Below are positions 10,700-21,560 of a stretch of 64,000 bases of DNA, in pieces; within the stretch, counting starts at the first letter, position 1; each line of letters begins with the position of its first letter. Below the pieces are notes generated by a model, which saw nothing but the letters and a program-made list of their open reading frames with translations, was not told the origin of the DNA and did no database searches. This DNA is from Mesodorylaimus sp. YZB2_4 (taxonomy: Eukaryota; Nematoda; Enoplea; Dorylaimida; Dorylaimidae), in NCBI GenBank assembly GCA_030248295.1, contig JASANH010000812.1, forward strand, positions 434,001 to 498,000. The letters are read 5' to 3'. Made by a program: the position numbers and the translations under genes.

Positions 10700-11760
10700 T
10701 TTCGAGCATTATATAGCACCCACAGGGCCCAAGAAAGAGCAAAGCGTGGTGGGCCCCTGGGTTTGGCAGGCCTGGTGGTCAAAGCACATGACCAACTACG
10801 CTCTTCTTACACATCACTCATTTTTGACCTTCTTTATTTCAAAACGCCTCTTTTTAACAAATTTTTAGAGCACAGACTTGAGAGAAGACATTTTAATGGT
10901 GCATTTCTGTCTGGTTTTGTGGTCGTTCAGTGTGTGATGTTCGACCGTCGAGTTCGCCTATTGTGATGAATTCACGGGTACGTTGGTGTCAGGCATGGCA
11001 ACTGTTGCCAAGTTCCGGGCAAATCGAATTTCTAAAATTATTATGACAAAATTACCTAATAAATCGATGACATTTGAAAAAAGGCTTAATAAGTGCTGCT
11101 TTGTGTTGAAATTGAAAGGAAATTGCCCTTTAACGACTAATTGTAAGTTGCGTCATCGGTCTTGGTCCTTCTATTCATCAAATTTACACAAGGGTATGTA
11201 TTCGGTACTCAATAAACGAAACTTGGTTGAAAGATGGCGCCCCCTCTCGCTTTACCGCTCTACGATTTCATGGGTTGCTGTCGCAGTCACAGAGAGTCGC
11301 CGTCGGCTTACACGCAACGACAGCAGATTCCTGGTTAGTTTTCTGAGCTTGTACTATCAAGCATATTGCATGCGTCATTTTACCTTGAACTACAATAGTG
11401 ATGAAATTTTGCGTCTACGTTAATTTGATTAAACCTTAGCATGTTTAGTTTCGTGAGTGCGTGTTATCATAGCAACTGAGACAGATTTTCTACGATTTTG
11501 ACCAAAGACGCGCAATCAAAATGAAAAACATACCAAAAAACGTGATCGATCCGCAATGCCAGCTCTCTAGCAACCCAGTATGATCGCTGCGGGCAGCATA
11601 CATAGATGATTCGCGCACGTTTCATTACGAGCTACATAATTTTATTTTGGTGCCACCAGCTCTACAATACCTGAAAAATGTACGGCCAGCAATGACGCCA
11701 GTCTCACCCAATTTCCGAAAATATCCCTCATGTATTTCTTGTGAACTATTGCATGTGCTA
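10700..11760. other. Non-coding spacer, possible 142-codon ORF
   Basis: An open frame from an ATG at 10995 to 11423 (about 142 codons) has a basic, unremarkable sequence. There is no domain, signal peptide or splice support. I list it only as unexplained sequence upstream of the lectin gene at 11905. Confidence 0.3.
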
Positions 11761-11764
11761 ATTT

Positions 11765-11780
11765 GTTAGCAACAGTTGCT
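11765..11780 (+). promoter_or_regulatory. Shared family upstream element
   Basis: GTTAGCAACAGTTGCT, ending 125 bp before the ATG at 11905. The core is an inverted pair GCAAC-A-GTTGC containing an E-box-like CAGTTG. It is conserved at a similar distance in every family member while the surrounding sequence is not obviously alike. Confidence 0.65.
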
Positions 11781-11904
11781 CAGAAAGACCGAATTTCTCG
11801 GCACGTAGAGCAAAATGGACGCAGCACAGTTCATCTTGGCACAAGCTGTAACAGCAAGAAAGCCACAGCGGGTCTCACATTCTTGTAAGAAACTGTTTCC
11901 TAAA

Positions 11905-12962
11905 ATGACACTATCTGAGAAGATCTGTGCTCTACTTTTCTGTACGCTTGTTCACACCGACTCAGGTAATGCATTCTTTTCAATCATATAATACGGACAT
12001 TCAAAATTATCTTTTCTCTCATGTTTTACAGTCAATAATGCAAAAAAACACGGTTGAAAAACTTGTTTCCTTATTTGCAGTGCACGGTCAGAAATGTTAC
12101 TCTGACCAAACGGCTTTTATCGACGAGTGCAAGAACGACTACGATGGTGTGGTGAATGGTGGCCGCTGCTTCTATTTGGCCAACGTAAAAAATGAGCGAA
12201 GCGCGAGCCTGCATGGCAAGCAATACACTGTGGCGAACTGGATAGCTGGTTTCGATTTGTGCAGGCGAACAGGAGGCACATTTGCGCATGTCCACACCCA
12301 GTCTGAAGCCTCGTCTGTTATCAAGAACTTGTTCGGGGTGACGCTGAGCTTATGAATAGCCAAAGATAACAATATGTTTTTACAGTGTATTATTTTAAGG
12401 AAAGTTTAATCTCAACCGGAATCAATGCTTGGGTAGCATCGAGGAGTAATTTTGAAGGGCTGTCAAACCTGGAAAAAGTACGTTGGCTCAATGCTGATCA
12501 AACAAGAGCCAAAAATTTGACTGGCGTCAACACACTGTTAAGAAACTCCTTGGATGTAACTGAGCCAAACAACAACGAGTCATGCATATTCATTAGAAGC
12601 TCGAAGAATTCGTCTTTTCAGTTTGCAGATCTCTCTTGCCCCAAACAAATTTTTCTATTATGCACGCAATACAGTAAGCTAGCAATATAAACTTATTTAG
12701 CAGAATTGATTGCTGCTTTTCTTTAGACGGACGGCAAAATTTCAGTCAAGTCCCATTGGAATGCATGAACGAATCAGTCGTCGTATCGCCGAGTGTAAGT
12801 TCTCTTCAAGCCTGCACCAATCAGTGCGCCGGCCACATCTGGTGTCGGAGTTTCAACTGGTACTGGTCCGATAAAAAATGCGAGTTATTTTCATGGTCCA
12901 GCGATGACGCTGCATACTTCAAGAGCGATCAATCTTGCACACTCTATACGTATGATCCATGA
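11905..12962 (+). CDS. Secreted C-type-lectin-like + PAN/Apple protein, copy 1
   Basis: Four exons join in matching phases: 11905-11965, 12081-12337, 12400-12673 and 12727-12962, giving 275 residues. Exon 1 encodes a signal peptide (MTLSEKICALLFCTL...). Exons 2-3 form a lectin-like fold: VNGGRCFYLANV, WIAGFDLCRRTGGTFAHVHT, then WVASR, a FADLSC segment and CTQYS at the end. Exon 4 is a PAN domain with WCRSFNWYW and six cysteines, ending YTYDP. This is the only copy carrying an EPNNNESC segment, which resembles the EPN plus E-x-C of Ca-dependent sugar-binding lectins. The WND motif is replaced by FAD. The exon 2 donor GTGACG and the exon 3 acceptor (TTTTAAG) are weak, so that junction is the least sure. 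It probably acts outside the cell; the ligand is unknown. Confidence 0.85.
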
Positions 12963-14060
12963 GAGCACTATATTGTCATTTGTCGAATCAGCAAAATAGC
13001 AGCTGAGAAAGAAAAGACGGAAGAAGGGCTTAAAAAAATGATTAGTGTTTAAGACATAATTATGTTTTATGCAAGTGAGTGCATGTGTGTTATGAAATTA
13101 TGCGTATTATGTGTATTATGGGTATAACATAATTAAGAAGTTATGCAAGTGTGTGTGTGTGTTATGTAATTATACGTAACCATGAGTTCTTTGTATCTAC
13201 TCATAAATTTCTTGCTTCTAAAAAAATTGAAAAAGATTGTGGAGTAGTGATTTCAGGAATGATTAGGATTAGTAGCCAAGATGAAGACACTTATAATTTG
13301 ACCTTGACAAAGTGTCAATAAAGTTTTACCTTGACAACCTTGACAGCTCTTTTTTGATAATTTTAGCGAAAAGGTTGCCAGCATATGTGGCAGAACTATA
13401 ATAGAATTAGTCTTCTTAACTGATAGCCTACTAGTCACAGGGACTGGACACCACTACTCATACAAGAGGGAGCACAAATGACAACGTTGCAAACTTTTTC
13501 AGCAAGGGACACGAGAGCTTGGGCTTGACCCATAACAAGACACACGCCAAGATCCACAACTCCCGTACTAGCAACGGCACATGAGTCACGACCAGATCGG
13601 ATTTGGTTTGCCGGATCGAATCTGATCAGATCGCATGGGAAAAATTTCGGATCGGATCGGATGCTTCGATTAGATCATAAGAAAAAAGTACTGGAATTTT
13701 TTTCACAATTAATAACGCATGATTTTTTTCGAAAGGTTGCTTTCCATGATAAAGATAGAATATTTATTATCATCATGGAGCCATGGCACAAGCAGGGGCC
13801 CTCTCAAGGCTTTGCCATACTGTTCATCATGGATCAACTTCACAATCTGATATTATGTAAAGAAGATCCATGCTGCTTATATGAATATGACTGCAACCAT
13901 ACCGTCAATTTTTTTTAATGAAAAACAGATATTTTCACTTCATTTCCACTGTTCACTGATGTTTCTGTCGTCCGACACTAAACGTTTGCAACATCTGGAA
14001 AGGGCAATCTTGCAAACTGTTGCGTCGAACTTGATAAAATTAAACATTTTTCAATTTGTT
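12963..14060. other. Non-coding spacer with low-complexity tracts
   Basis: Contains TTATG/TGTGTG microsatellite-like sequence (13075-13180) and a GGATCGGAT cluster (13590-13665) similar to one at 28585-28665. No gene supported. Confidence 0.4.
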
Positions 14061-14130
14061 GCTATTTGCAAAAGAAAGCTCCCCCAAAAATTTAAGGGGC
14101 ATCTGGCCAAGTGGTCAGCAGTCAGATAAA
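14061..14130 (+). repeat. Half copy of the GAAAGCTC foldback element
   Basis: GCAAAAGAAAGCTC followed by CATCTGGCCAAGTGGTCAGC matches the left arm of the element at 16585-16915. The right arm is not present. Confidence 0.5.
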
Positions 14131-14139
14131 AAATTTAGA

Positions 14140-14245
14140 TGTTAATACAGATATGGATCGAGATCGATTAGATATAGATATGAATAGCCTGTGTGGTATC
14201 ACCACACACCTGTGTGACATATAGATCGATTTCGATATCGATCTA
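14140..14245. repeat. GATCGA/palindrome-rich tract
   Basis: Several nested palindromes occur here, including TGTGTGGTATCACCACACA and ATCGATATCGAT, in a short region of GATCGA words. It could fold as DNA or RNA. No known element recognised. Confidence 0.4.
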
Positions 14246-14249
14246 TGCG

Positions 14250-14545
14250 TGATATCCTACCACATCCTGGCCGTCACAACATCCTGAGACACCGACCTCT
14301 TGGCCAAGGGCGGGTGAGTCTCGAAACCTTCCGTGTTGGACAACCGAGGCTGCCTATTCGTTTGGCTTCTGTCTCTCCACTCAAAGTACCTCGACGATGC
14401 CAGGTGAGCCAGCGAGGTTTTACAGTTCGCAAAGCAACCTCTGTCACTGGGGATCGAATCTGGGACGAGTCCAGCCACTCACTCGCACCCAAGGAATGCC
14501 TGGAGACGAATGCCAAACAGCTACACAACCGCGGCCGCTAACATG
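14250..14545 (-). repeat. tRNA-derived SINE, near full length
   Basis: On the minus strand it starts GCGGCCGCGGTTGTGTAGCT and has a B-box-like GATTCGATCCCCAGTG. It then follows the SINE body at 21050-21250: CTGGACTCGTCCC, AAACCTCGCTGG, ACCTGGCA. The three overlapping open frames of 70-98 codons are artefacts of this repeat. Confidence 0.7.
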
Positions 14546-14559
14546 GGGATCGTCAGAAC

Positions 14560-15050
14560 TACGGCGCAACTGAAAAAGATGGCACGACGAGTAGGCTGTC
14601 AACTCAACTCATAAGCATATACAGTAGTGATGCAACATCGTTTACCCCTCACACCTGAGCCATAAAAATGTGCATCGCCAAAAGCCACTACACGTGATCG
14701 TCATGCCGGTTATTGATATCGATTCGCCGTACAGCTCCGGCCAGTTTCTCGGCCGTCCCCCAAAAGCGCTTGCTAGACGACGTTGTGCGTTGTCACACCA
14801 CAATGCGCACCTTTCCTCCTGGTAATCACGTTCTATGTACCAATGCTATTGACATAGCGTTTTTCGCACATGTTTTGCAGAGATAATATGCCCCTATATG
14901 AGCGCCTGCTTTCCTGTGACAGACGGAATATTCTGACGCCAGCGATCATGTTATCAGTAAAACGTTTGTTGCCTATTTCTTGTCCCCGCTATTCGTTCCT
15001 CCATGCCTCGGATTGGACGCTGCAAGCCGACCGTGTGGTACGCTGATTTG
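14560..15050. other. Non-coding spacer, nothing recognised
   Basis: No exon, RNA gene or repeat boundary could be supported. Confidence 0.35.
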
Positions 15051-15059
15051 TGTGTGACG

Positions 15060-16580
15060 CGAGTCTGTCTAATACTATATCATAGGCGGATGGGAGTTAG
15101 CGTAGGGTATCTCCGACTTTAGCGCGCAATATCTCGAGACAGGTAGGAGTTAGAAACTTTTCGCGACAAGCATTCGATTCCTCGTCCATTTGCGAACACG
15201 CTGGTGCGTCGTTGACCAGGAAAGACCTAAAGATCAGTAAGTTATGGCCGATATCGCCGAATCATTTTAAAAAACGTATTTGGGATAATACCGTGAGATT
15301 CGAGTTCGCACTAAAAAAGCACTGCTGCATCAATATCACCAATCATGCATGCATCGAATTCGCACGTATAGTATGTACATAAAAGTGAGGTCAAAAATTA
15401 GAGCTTCGTCCTCGCTCACAGAATGGCTGCCTTAAAAAAATAATTTTGCTGTTGGAAGAATAGTAAGAGTTCATAAATTTAAAAACCATATTGAAAACTA
15501 TCATATTACGAATTTACTAATTAACTATTTTTTATAATAATATTGATTTTAGTAAAAATTTGGCAACCCAGCTGAATAGAAAAACTTTCATTAAAAGACA
15601 AAACTTTATATCAGACAGGTTAAAAAAACTTACTTTTATGGACTCTTTTTCGTCCACGTTCTGCTTCCCATACCCCGAGTTTAGGATCTGTTGCCGCCAA
15701 GACATTCAAACTTAACGCGTAAAGCGGTGAAGTTAAAAATTTAAAGTTTTCTAACGGTGAAAGCTCTGTTGTAAAATCTTATAACGAAAGTAATTTTTGA
15801 GAATTTCCTTCAAAATCTATGGGAACGGGTTTACTCAGCAAACAGACGATCAATCATGTGAAAGCGAACTTTAGTATAGTCTCTGATCTAGTTTATCACC
15901 GATCGACTATGCTGTGTTTACGAGACGGCCATGGCCCTAAAGTCCGTCGAGAGTCGTTTGCTTTCCCTTCCAAGCCTTGACGTTGACTGTCGTGCTTGTA
16001 GTCACTGAAAATGTCGACCGGGTGTCAGTCGACTAGGAATTAATTAAAATGTAGGCGACCAAAGACAACGGGGTCTCATTGTCAGCAGTTAGGCTAAATA
16101 TTTAGGTCTTTTAAGGAGCTGAAACCTGCAGATGTGCAGGATCCTGCCTTGTACAAAATGTCTGTAGTCAGTTGTGAGATGTGGTTCAGCATGCAGGACT
16201 CGTATAATCATTTGTTATTTTACTTTGTTTTGGGAGTACTTTCAGGGAGTAAGAGATTGTTTTAAAACCCAAAGGAGTAGACCCGAAATGAGGTCGGGTA
16301 CTTTCGGGTCGGGTCGGGTCGGGTCACTATTTTGAAAGATCGGGTCCAATAGGAAAAAAACAATCTTGCAGGTTTCCACTACTGTATTAGCAGTCACAGA
16401 AACTTTTTCGAATGATGCTCTATGCGGGATTCGCAGAATTTGCTTTATCCGTGCACGCATAAAGTCTCGCATCCCGCGTCTTCATAGCGTTTCTTCCAGA
16501 AATGTCAGACGAAATGTAAGTTGCGAAAATGACCGCAGTAATTTCCGCATAAGAAAGGGGCCATATCTGCGAGTTCTGTA
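15060..16580 (+). repeat. 2-kb composite repeat, copy 2
   Basis: Collinear with 2020-4080 in the same orientation, but shorter because part of the central inverted segment is missing. It shares the CACGTTCTGC, CCATGGCCCTAAAGTCCG and GGGGCCATATCTGCG landmarks. A (GGGTC)n core at 16295-16325 is longer than in copy 1. Confidence 0.65.
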
Positions 16581-16584
16581 ATAT

Positions 16585-16915
16585 GCTCCTAGGTGCAAAA
16601 GAAAGCTCTGTGCAAAATATTGGAGGCGTCTGGCCAACTGGTCAGTTCTGATCAGCGCGAAGAGTACAGTCAAATTTTCAAATTCTGCTGGATTTTTTTG
16701 GGTTTTTTCAACAAAAAAACCCCAAACCCGAGTGTGAGAAGCTTAAACTTGAAACTCCGATCTCAAAAATCTAGTTTGGAAAGAACTTTGCGTGTTTTTC
16801 GTAACGCTCAGCTTCGTTAACACACAAACATTCGGGACTTCAGACGCTGACCAGTTGGCCAGACGCCTTTAATATTTTGCACAGAGCTTTCTTTCGCACC
16901 TAGGAGCATATTACA
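16585..16915. repeat. Foldback (MITE-like) element, about 330 bp
   Basis: Arms at about 16585-16665 and 16835-16915 are inverted copies: TAGGTGCAAAAGAAAGCTCT... and the complement ...AGAGCTTTCTTTCGCACCTA. Relatives are at 58270-58610, half copies at 14061 and 60985-61070. No coding capacity. Confidence 0.7.
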
Positions 16916-16919
16916 ATTT

Positions 16920-17600
16920 TTTGGTTTCTGAAAGTTCGTCTTAACGGTTGGCGATGTTCCCTTGTTAGCTTAAGAAATTTCGTCAACAAGCGGGCAGCTA
17001 CTTTACCATTTCCACTTTCCCCTCCTCAATCATTCTTGTTCCTCGCTTTTTCTGCCTCGCGCCAGCGCGCACCTTATCGCAATGCTGGCGGAAGAATACC
17101 TGCGAGGCGCCAAATTTAAACTGATTTGCCCATTTTAGGGAATGAAGCGAAATGTCGACGTCACTTTCTCATTTGTGCTTAAAAACCTTTTGCAATGACT
17201 ATTTTTGCGATATCATTTCAAAAAGAGGCCTCGGAAGCCCATTTTTTTAATTTCAGCGTGATGGTCGACCCGTCTGAGCATGCTGAACCGGTTTTATAGG
17301 CGTTCAAGGAGCCTTCGAATATATACCATGGTACAGCCGACAGGAAGTCAATGTTAGTAGGCACCCTAGGCAGCGAAGACATAATATCTTCGACAGAGAC
17401 ATCAATGCGAGAGGCAGAAAGGAAACTAGTTTTTGTTCGGACACCCAATGAAATCGATAGCAAGCTGTATTTCTTACGATAAATGAGTTTATTCCGCCAA
17501 AACAAAAGCTACGCAAATCAAACATTTAGGTTTCGAGCCAATTTTTTTCCCGCATTGTTTTTTCGCTAGTACCTCGACAACGAAGTCTTCGATAATGCGT
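16920..17600. other. Non-coding spacer
   Basis: Two overlapping minus-strand frames of 73 and 95 codons show no domain or splice partner. Nothing recognised. Confidence 0.35.
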
Positions 17601-17607
17601 AGTACTT

Positions 17608-19432
17608 TCATGGCAAATAAGTGTAATGAGTGCAAGATATATCATCTTTGAATTTATCAGCTTCAAAACTATACCAAGAAAATAACTCGCATGATTTGGC
17701 TGATTCATACCAATTGAAACTTCGACACCAGATTTGTCTAGCGCATTTATTGGTGCAGGCTTTCAATGAAATGACTTTCCTAGATTCCACAACTGCCTCG
17801 TCCATGCATTTGGATGGGATTTTGATGAAGTCTTGCTCCCCATCTAAAAACCCCTTTACTTGAAAATTTTTTTATAAATCGACGTGCACTCTAGAATCGA
17901 TATCAGAATTAAGAAAACCATGATACTGTATTTAGATTCACCACTCACGTTTTAGGTGGGGTTAGGCAAAATTTTAGACCCGGATCTCAATTATTCAAGA
18001 AGTCGAGAATTTGATTTTCCGAGAAGTCCTTTTGGAATCAACATATTCGACTTTCTTGCATTGGTGCCGGAGGTCTAGAGTTTTAATTATCCCCACTAAA
18101 ACTTGGGTGCTGAATCTGAATATCATATTCTTTTTTCAACATTTCGACATCGATTCTGGAGTGTACTTCGTCTTAAAAAGAGTAATTGACTTTTGCTTAC
18201 TGTAAAACGTGCAAAGCACGAAAAGCTCATCAGAGCAATATCGATCTCCAAAAACAATCAAGCCTGGCGCTCTCATAAAAATGCATTTTTCACCATACTT
18301 GAATTCACTAGTGACAGATTTATTTCTAATTAGAGTATTAGGTCCGGTCAAAGTCTGATCTGGTTCTCCTTTGCCCTTGTACCAGTTCACGTCTGAGATG
18401 TTAGATAGCCCATACCGATTGCCTCTCGCTGCAACCCAAGCTAGGTTGTCACCCGATGCCTTAAAAGCTTTCTGAAATAAAGAGCAATGCAAAAAAGTCG
18501 TTTTGTCGCAAAATTAAAATTATACTGTAGATTCACCCCAAACGAGTTGTAAATGGACACGGCTTCGGAATACGTGTGAATATGCGCAAATGTGCCTCCG
18601 GTTTGCACGCACAAGTCGAAACCTTTTCTCCAGATCGCCACAGTATAACTTTTTCCATCCAAACTCCTCGCTGCTTCATTTGGTACATTAGCTAAATAAA
18701 AGCAACGGCCGCCGTTGACCACACCGTCATAGTTGCTTGTGCAGTCGTTAACGAATTCCGCGTCGTTGGAGAAACATTTCTGAGCTGAAATAATTTTTTC
18801 TAGCATTAAAGACAGTCTTTCTGTAAGATTCGACCCGCGGGAAACATAGACGACATAATTTTCGCAAATTTGGATGTCAAATGTAAGCAAAAGTATTGAA
18901 AATGAGGAAAATGTTGAAAGCTAGATGGATTGGGCATATTTCAGGTTGGTCCAACCCTGTCTCCCAGTTACTGTAGCACAAAGGAACAGGGGGTCTGAAA
19001 GTCGTCAAGGACCTTCAACTTTGGTGCCCAATATCTCGAGGTAGGTGAAAGAAAAAACCTTTTCGCGACGTGCGTTCGATTCCTCATTCATTTGCGATCA
19101 CGCTGGTGTGCCGTTGATCGTTTTTTGCAATAATCCCGTGAAAATCGAGTTTGCACAAAAAAGCACTGTTGCGTCACTATCACCATTCATGGGTGCATCG
19201 AATGAACAATAAAAAAGTGGGGTCAAAAAGTGAAGCTTTTTCCTTTATGTTTCCTATGGATCGAACCTAACAGTAAAGCCTGTCTTTTAAAAGCTTTCAA
19301 GGCTTGTCCGACGCAAAACCTTTTTACAGCCAAATAAAAGAGAAATACGTACAGTACTTTGGTCTTACCTGAATTAGGTTGTGTAAAGATGCAAAATAGT
19401 AAGAGTCCACAAAAGTGTGCAGGCCGTGTCAT
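17608..19432 (-). CDS. Secreted C-type-lectin-like + PAN/Apple protein, copy 2
   Basis: Exons 19432-19369, 18784-18537, 18471-18201 and 17843-17608 join in phases 1, 0 and 1 to give 272 residues. Exon lengths 64/248/271/236 equal those of the copy at 24827. Exon 1 encodes a signal peptide (MTRPAHFCGLLLFCIFTQP). Exons 2-3 have GGRCFYLANVPNE, WRKGFDLC, GGTFAHIHTYSEA, WVAARGN, GEKCIFM and FGDRYC in place of the lectin WND-x2-C. There is no EPN motif, so Ca-dependent sugar binding is unlikely by the usual mode. Exon 4 is a PAN domain with WCRSFNWYE and six cysteines. Intron 1 (584 bp) contains a copy of repeat X (18905-19230). It is closest to the decayed copy at 8743, with which it shares promoter sequence. 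Confidence 0.88.
18080..18185. repeat. Dispersed repeat in intron 3
   Basis: CACTAAAACTTGGGTGC...AATATCAT...TTCGTCTTAAAA recurs at 51435-51525. The copy here lies in the last intron of the lectin gene. Short, no coding potential. Confidence 0.5.
18905..19230 (+). repeat. Repeat X, inserted in a lectin-gene intron
   Basis: Matches the first 400 bp of the composite repeat at 2020: GGGCATATTTCA, AATATCTCGAG, GCGACGTGCGTTCGATTCCTC, ATTTGCGATCACGCTG, CATGGGTGCATCGAAT. It is antisense to the host gene and accounts for the enlarged first intron. Confidence 0.65.
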
Positions 19433-19545
19433 TTATATGAGCGGATTCTATGAAAGTTTTGACACTCGTTGTGATTTCCTGCCTGGCGGACGCACGGTAT
19501 GGTTGTGCAATGTTGAGTGCGTATGAATCGGTCAATGAGTTCTGA

Positions 19546-19562
19546 GGGCAGCTGTTGCTAAC
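19546..19562 (-). promoter_or_regulatory. Shared family upstream element
   Basis: GTTAGCAACAGCTGCCC on the minus strand, 114 bp before the ATG at 19432. Same element as before the other family members. Confidence 0.6.
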
Positions 19563-19569
19563 GAACAAG

Positions 19570-20080
19570 AATTTAGAAATAGGTGTCTTAGTTGTTGGGA
19601 AACAAGGACTTTGACAAACTGGCTGGCTACGCGTGGGCGACTATTGTATTTTACTGCGTCACTCCTCAAAATTTTGTACCTACCTTCCTTTTGTGCCAAG
19701 CAGAATGAATTGGTGTTCGAAAATTTCGATCGAGTGAGTATAATTCGAAATAGTCTACAATTATTTCTAAAAAGTTGGTATTATTGACGAAAAACTATCA
19801 GGCCATCCAATGTACAAAGTGGCTAGAGATGGATCAGATATCTGACCATCGCAAAACATTCGCCGGAACGATTTCGATTCATTAAAGCCTTCATTCGGCT
19901 GAAATGACATTGGCTAAGAGCCGGAAAAAACTGTGCGTAAACTTCGTGGGGGCGTTCACAAAATAAAAATTCGATGTTTCCGAAGAAGACACTGCGTCAA
20001 GTTTAAGGAATTGTAAAGTGCATCTACAAAACTGCTGTGGGGAGGTGTAGGGCTTAAGCCAGCTTCGAGAGAACCAATGA
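19570..20080. other. Upstream segment duplicated with 8850-9130
   Basis: The first part (19600-19815) matches 8930-9130 upstream of the decayed lectin copy: GCTGGCT-CGCGTGGG, GCGTCACTC, TATTATT-A and CCATCCA words in order. The rest has no recognisable feature. Confidence 0.5.
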
Positions 20081-20084
20081 AACA

Positions 20085-20220
20085 GGGCCCGTGGTCCGGG
20101 TCCTGCGGTAAAAAACGTCTGCCTCTCACATTGGGTGCGCACTTATAATGAGGGGAGGGGAGGGTTCGACTCCCGCCTCTGTACAAAATGATTGTCAAAT
20201 ACAGTACGTGTCAATAGCCC
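20085..20220 (+). repeat. tRNA-derived SINE
   Basis: GGCCCGTGGTCC..., GTCTGCCTCTCACATTGGGTGCGCAC and the B-box-like GGTTCGACTCCCGCC match the SINEs at 55730 and, on the minus strand, 25430-25615. Confidence 0.6.
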
Positions 20221-20239
20221 CCGAGTACCCTATATAGTG

Positions 20240-20820
20240 CTTGACTATGGATAAAATATGACATGAAATGACATGACAAGTAGAAAAATAGAAAAGTTAT
20301 TAGATCAAGTAGCTTCTGGTGAAAGGACATCCATAAAGTAGGAATTATCGCGGGTGTCTCTGGATCTTCAGTGCAATCGAACAGGTGGTGCTGAGCTTTA
20401 CTACAACTTCTCCGGTACTGGTATAGCCTGAGTTACTGTGTTAGCAAGAATACTGCAATTGATTCGATCCTGGTTCAGAAAAATAGCCGCCTGGTCTGAT
20501 TCGGTCCTGGTTCGGCTGCAAAAGCTGGTATGGTCAAACCAGGGGGCGAAATGGTCGACCATTTTTTAAGGGGTCAAAGAAAAGTTGTCGGAATGTGGTC
20601 GAGAGAAAGGGAAGGTGAAAAACGAGATTTTTGCAGTCGACCTTCCTGGATGTATTCGGACAAGAATTCTAGCTCTGAAATGCCTCTAATGCAATCTTCA
20701 TTCACTGTTACCCCGTTTTGGTGGTCCCCTCAGGTTTCAATAGTTTCGCTCACTTATGCGAAGGAAACTAATGCAACGGCCCGAAGCATACCTCGGAGTT
20801 CAGTTATTTAATAGATCTGT
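20240..20820. other. Non-coding spacer
   Basis: A 93-codon plus-strand frame at 20530-20811 has no recognisable domain. Nothing else seen. Confidence 0.3.
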
Positions 20821-20822
20821 CA

Positions 20823-20839
20823 GTTAGCAACTGTTGCCC
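20823..20839 (+). promoter_or_regulatory. Orphan copy of the lectin-family upstream element
   Basis: GTTAGCAACTGTTGCCC matches the family element, with the centre base complemented. No signal exon could be found in the next 200 bp, so it may mark a lost copy or be chance. Confidence 0.3.
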
Positions 20840-21039
20840 ATGTCGACTTAGAATAGAGAGCTTGACAAAAAGATATAAAGCTTCAGGGACTTTGCCAGAA
20901 TGCTTGTCTCGCAGTTACTGACAATGAATCTTCGTTGCTGATTGCTGCGCCGAAACTGAAGCATTTCCAATGCGATCTATTAATAGTATTTTCTTTGGTC
21001 TATTGCGACGTCTGGAGAAGTTTTTCGAAAAACTTTTCC

Positions 21040-21320
21040 AGATTTAGCCTGAGCGTGTGGCTGGACTCGTCCCGGGTACGATCCCCGGTGATAGAGGTCG
21101 GTTTGCGAACCATAAACCCTCGCTGATCTTGCACGCCAGGCGGTGGGTGACTCACCTGGTACCTTAGCGGTGCTCCGAATGGAGAAACGAAAGCCAAACG
21201 AGGAGACAGTCTCGGCTTTCCAAGACTGACAGGGTTTAAAGCCCACGCGCCATTGTCCGAGGAAGTCTGTGATGTTGCCCGCAAAGCCCTGCTTATAAGG
21301 TTTGACTGCTGGCCAGCTAG
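21040..21320 (+). repeat. tRNA-derived SINE, near full length
   Basis: Contains TGGCTGGACTCGTCCCGGGT, the B-box-like GTACGATCCCCGGTG, then a body ending near TTATAAGGTTTGACTGC. Same family as 6873, 10380 and 14250. Confidence 0.65.
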
Positions 21321-21424
21321 AGGCAAAAAAAAACCTTCGGCCTAGAACAAAATTTTAAAAAATCGACCCACTACAGTTATTCATTTTTCACTAAATTTCA
21401 TATCAGACATGAACAAAATTATAG

Positions 21425-21560
21425 TCGGAGCTGAAGTTGATAGCAGGCTGTACCAGATGCAGAACTTCCAGAATCGACTTCACAGGTACAAAAAGACCAG
21501 TATCATCCGCATATGCTTGGAGCAGGATCAATCGAGTTTCCTTGTCTAAGCTCCTTTCGA
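21425..21560 (-). pseudogene. LINE reverse-transcriptase relic
   Basis: A minus-strand frame reads LLQAYADDTGLFVPVKS followed by VQPAINF. It aligns with LLQAFADDLLLLVPTKK...VQPMLDF of the LINE at 61064-60261. YADD is the catalytic box of reverse transcriptases. Flanking sequence is too eroded to extend the alignment. Confidence 0.7.

Noticed and set aside
14245-14541. 98-codon plus-strand protein
   Set aside because: Entirely inside a reverse-oriented SINE.
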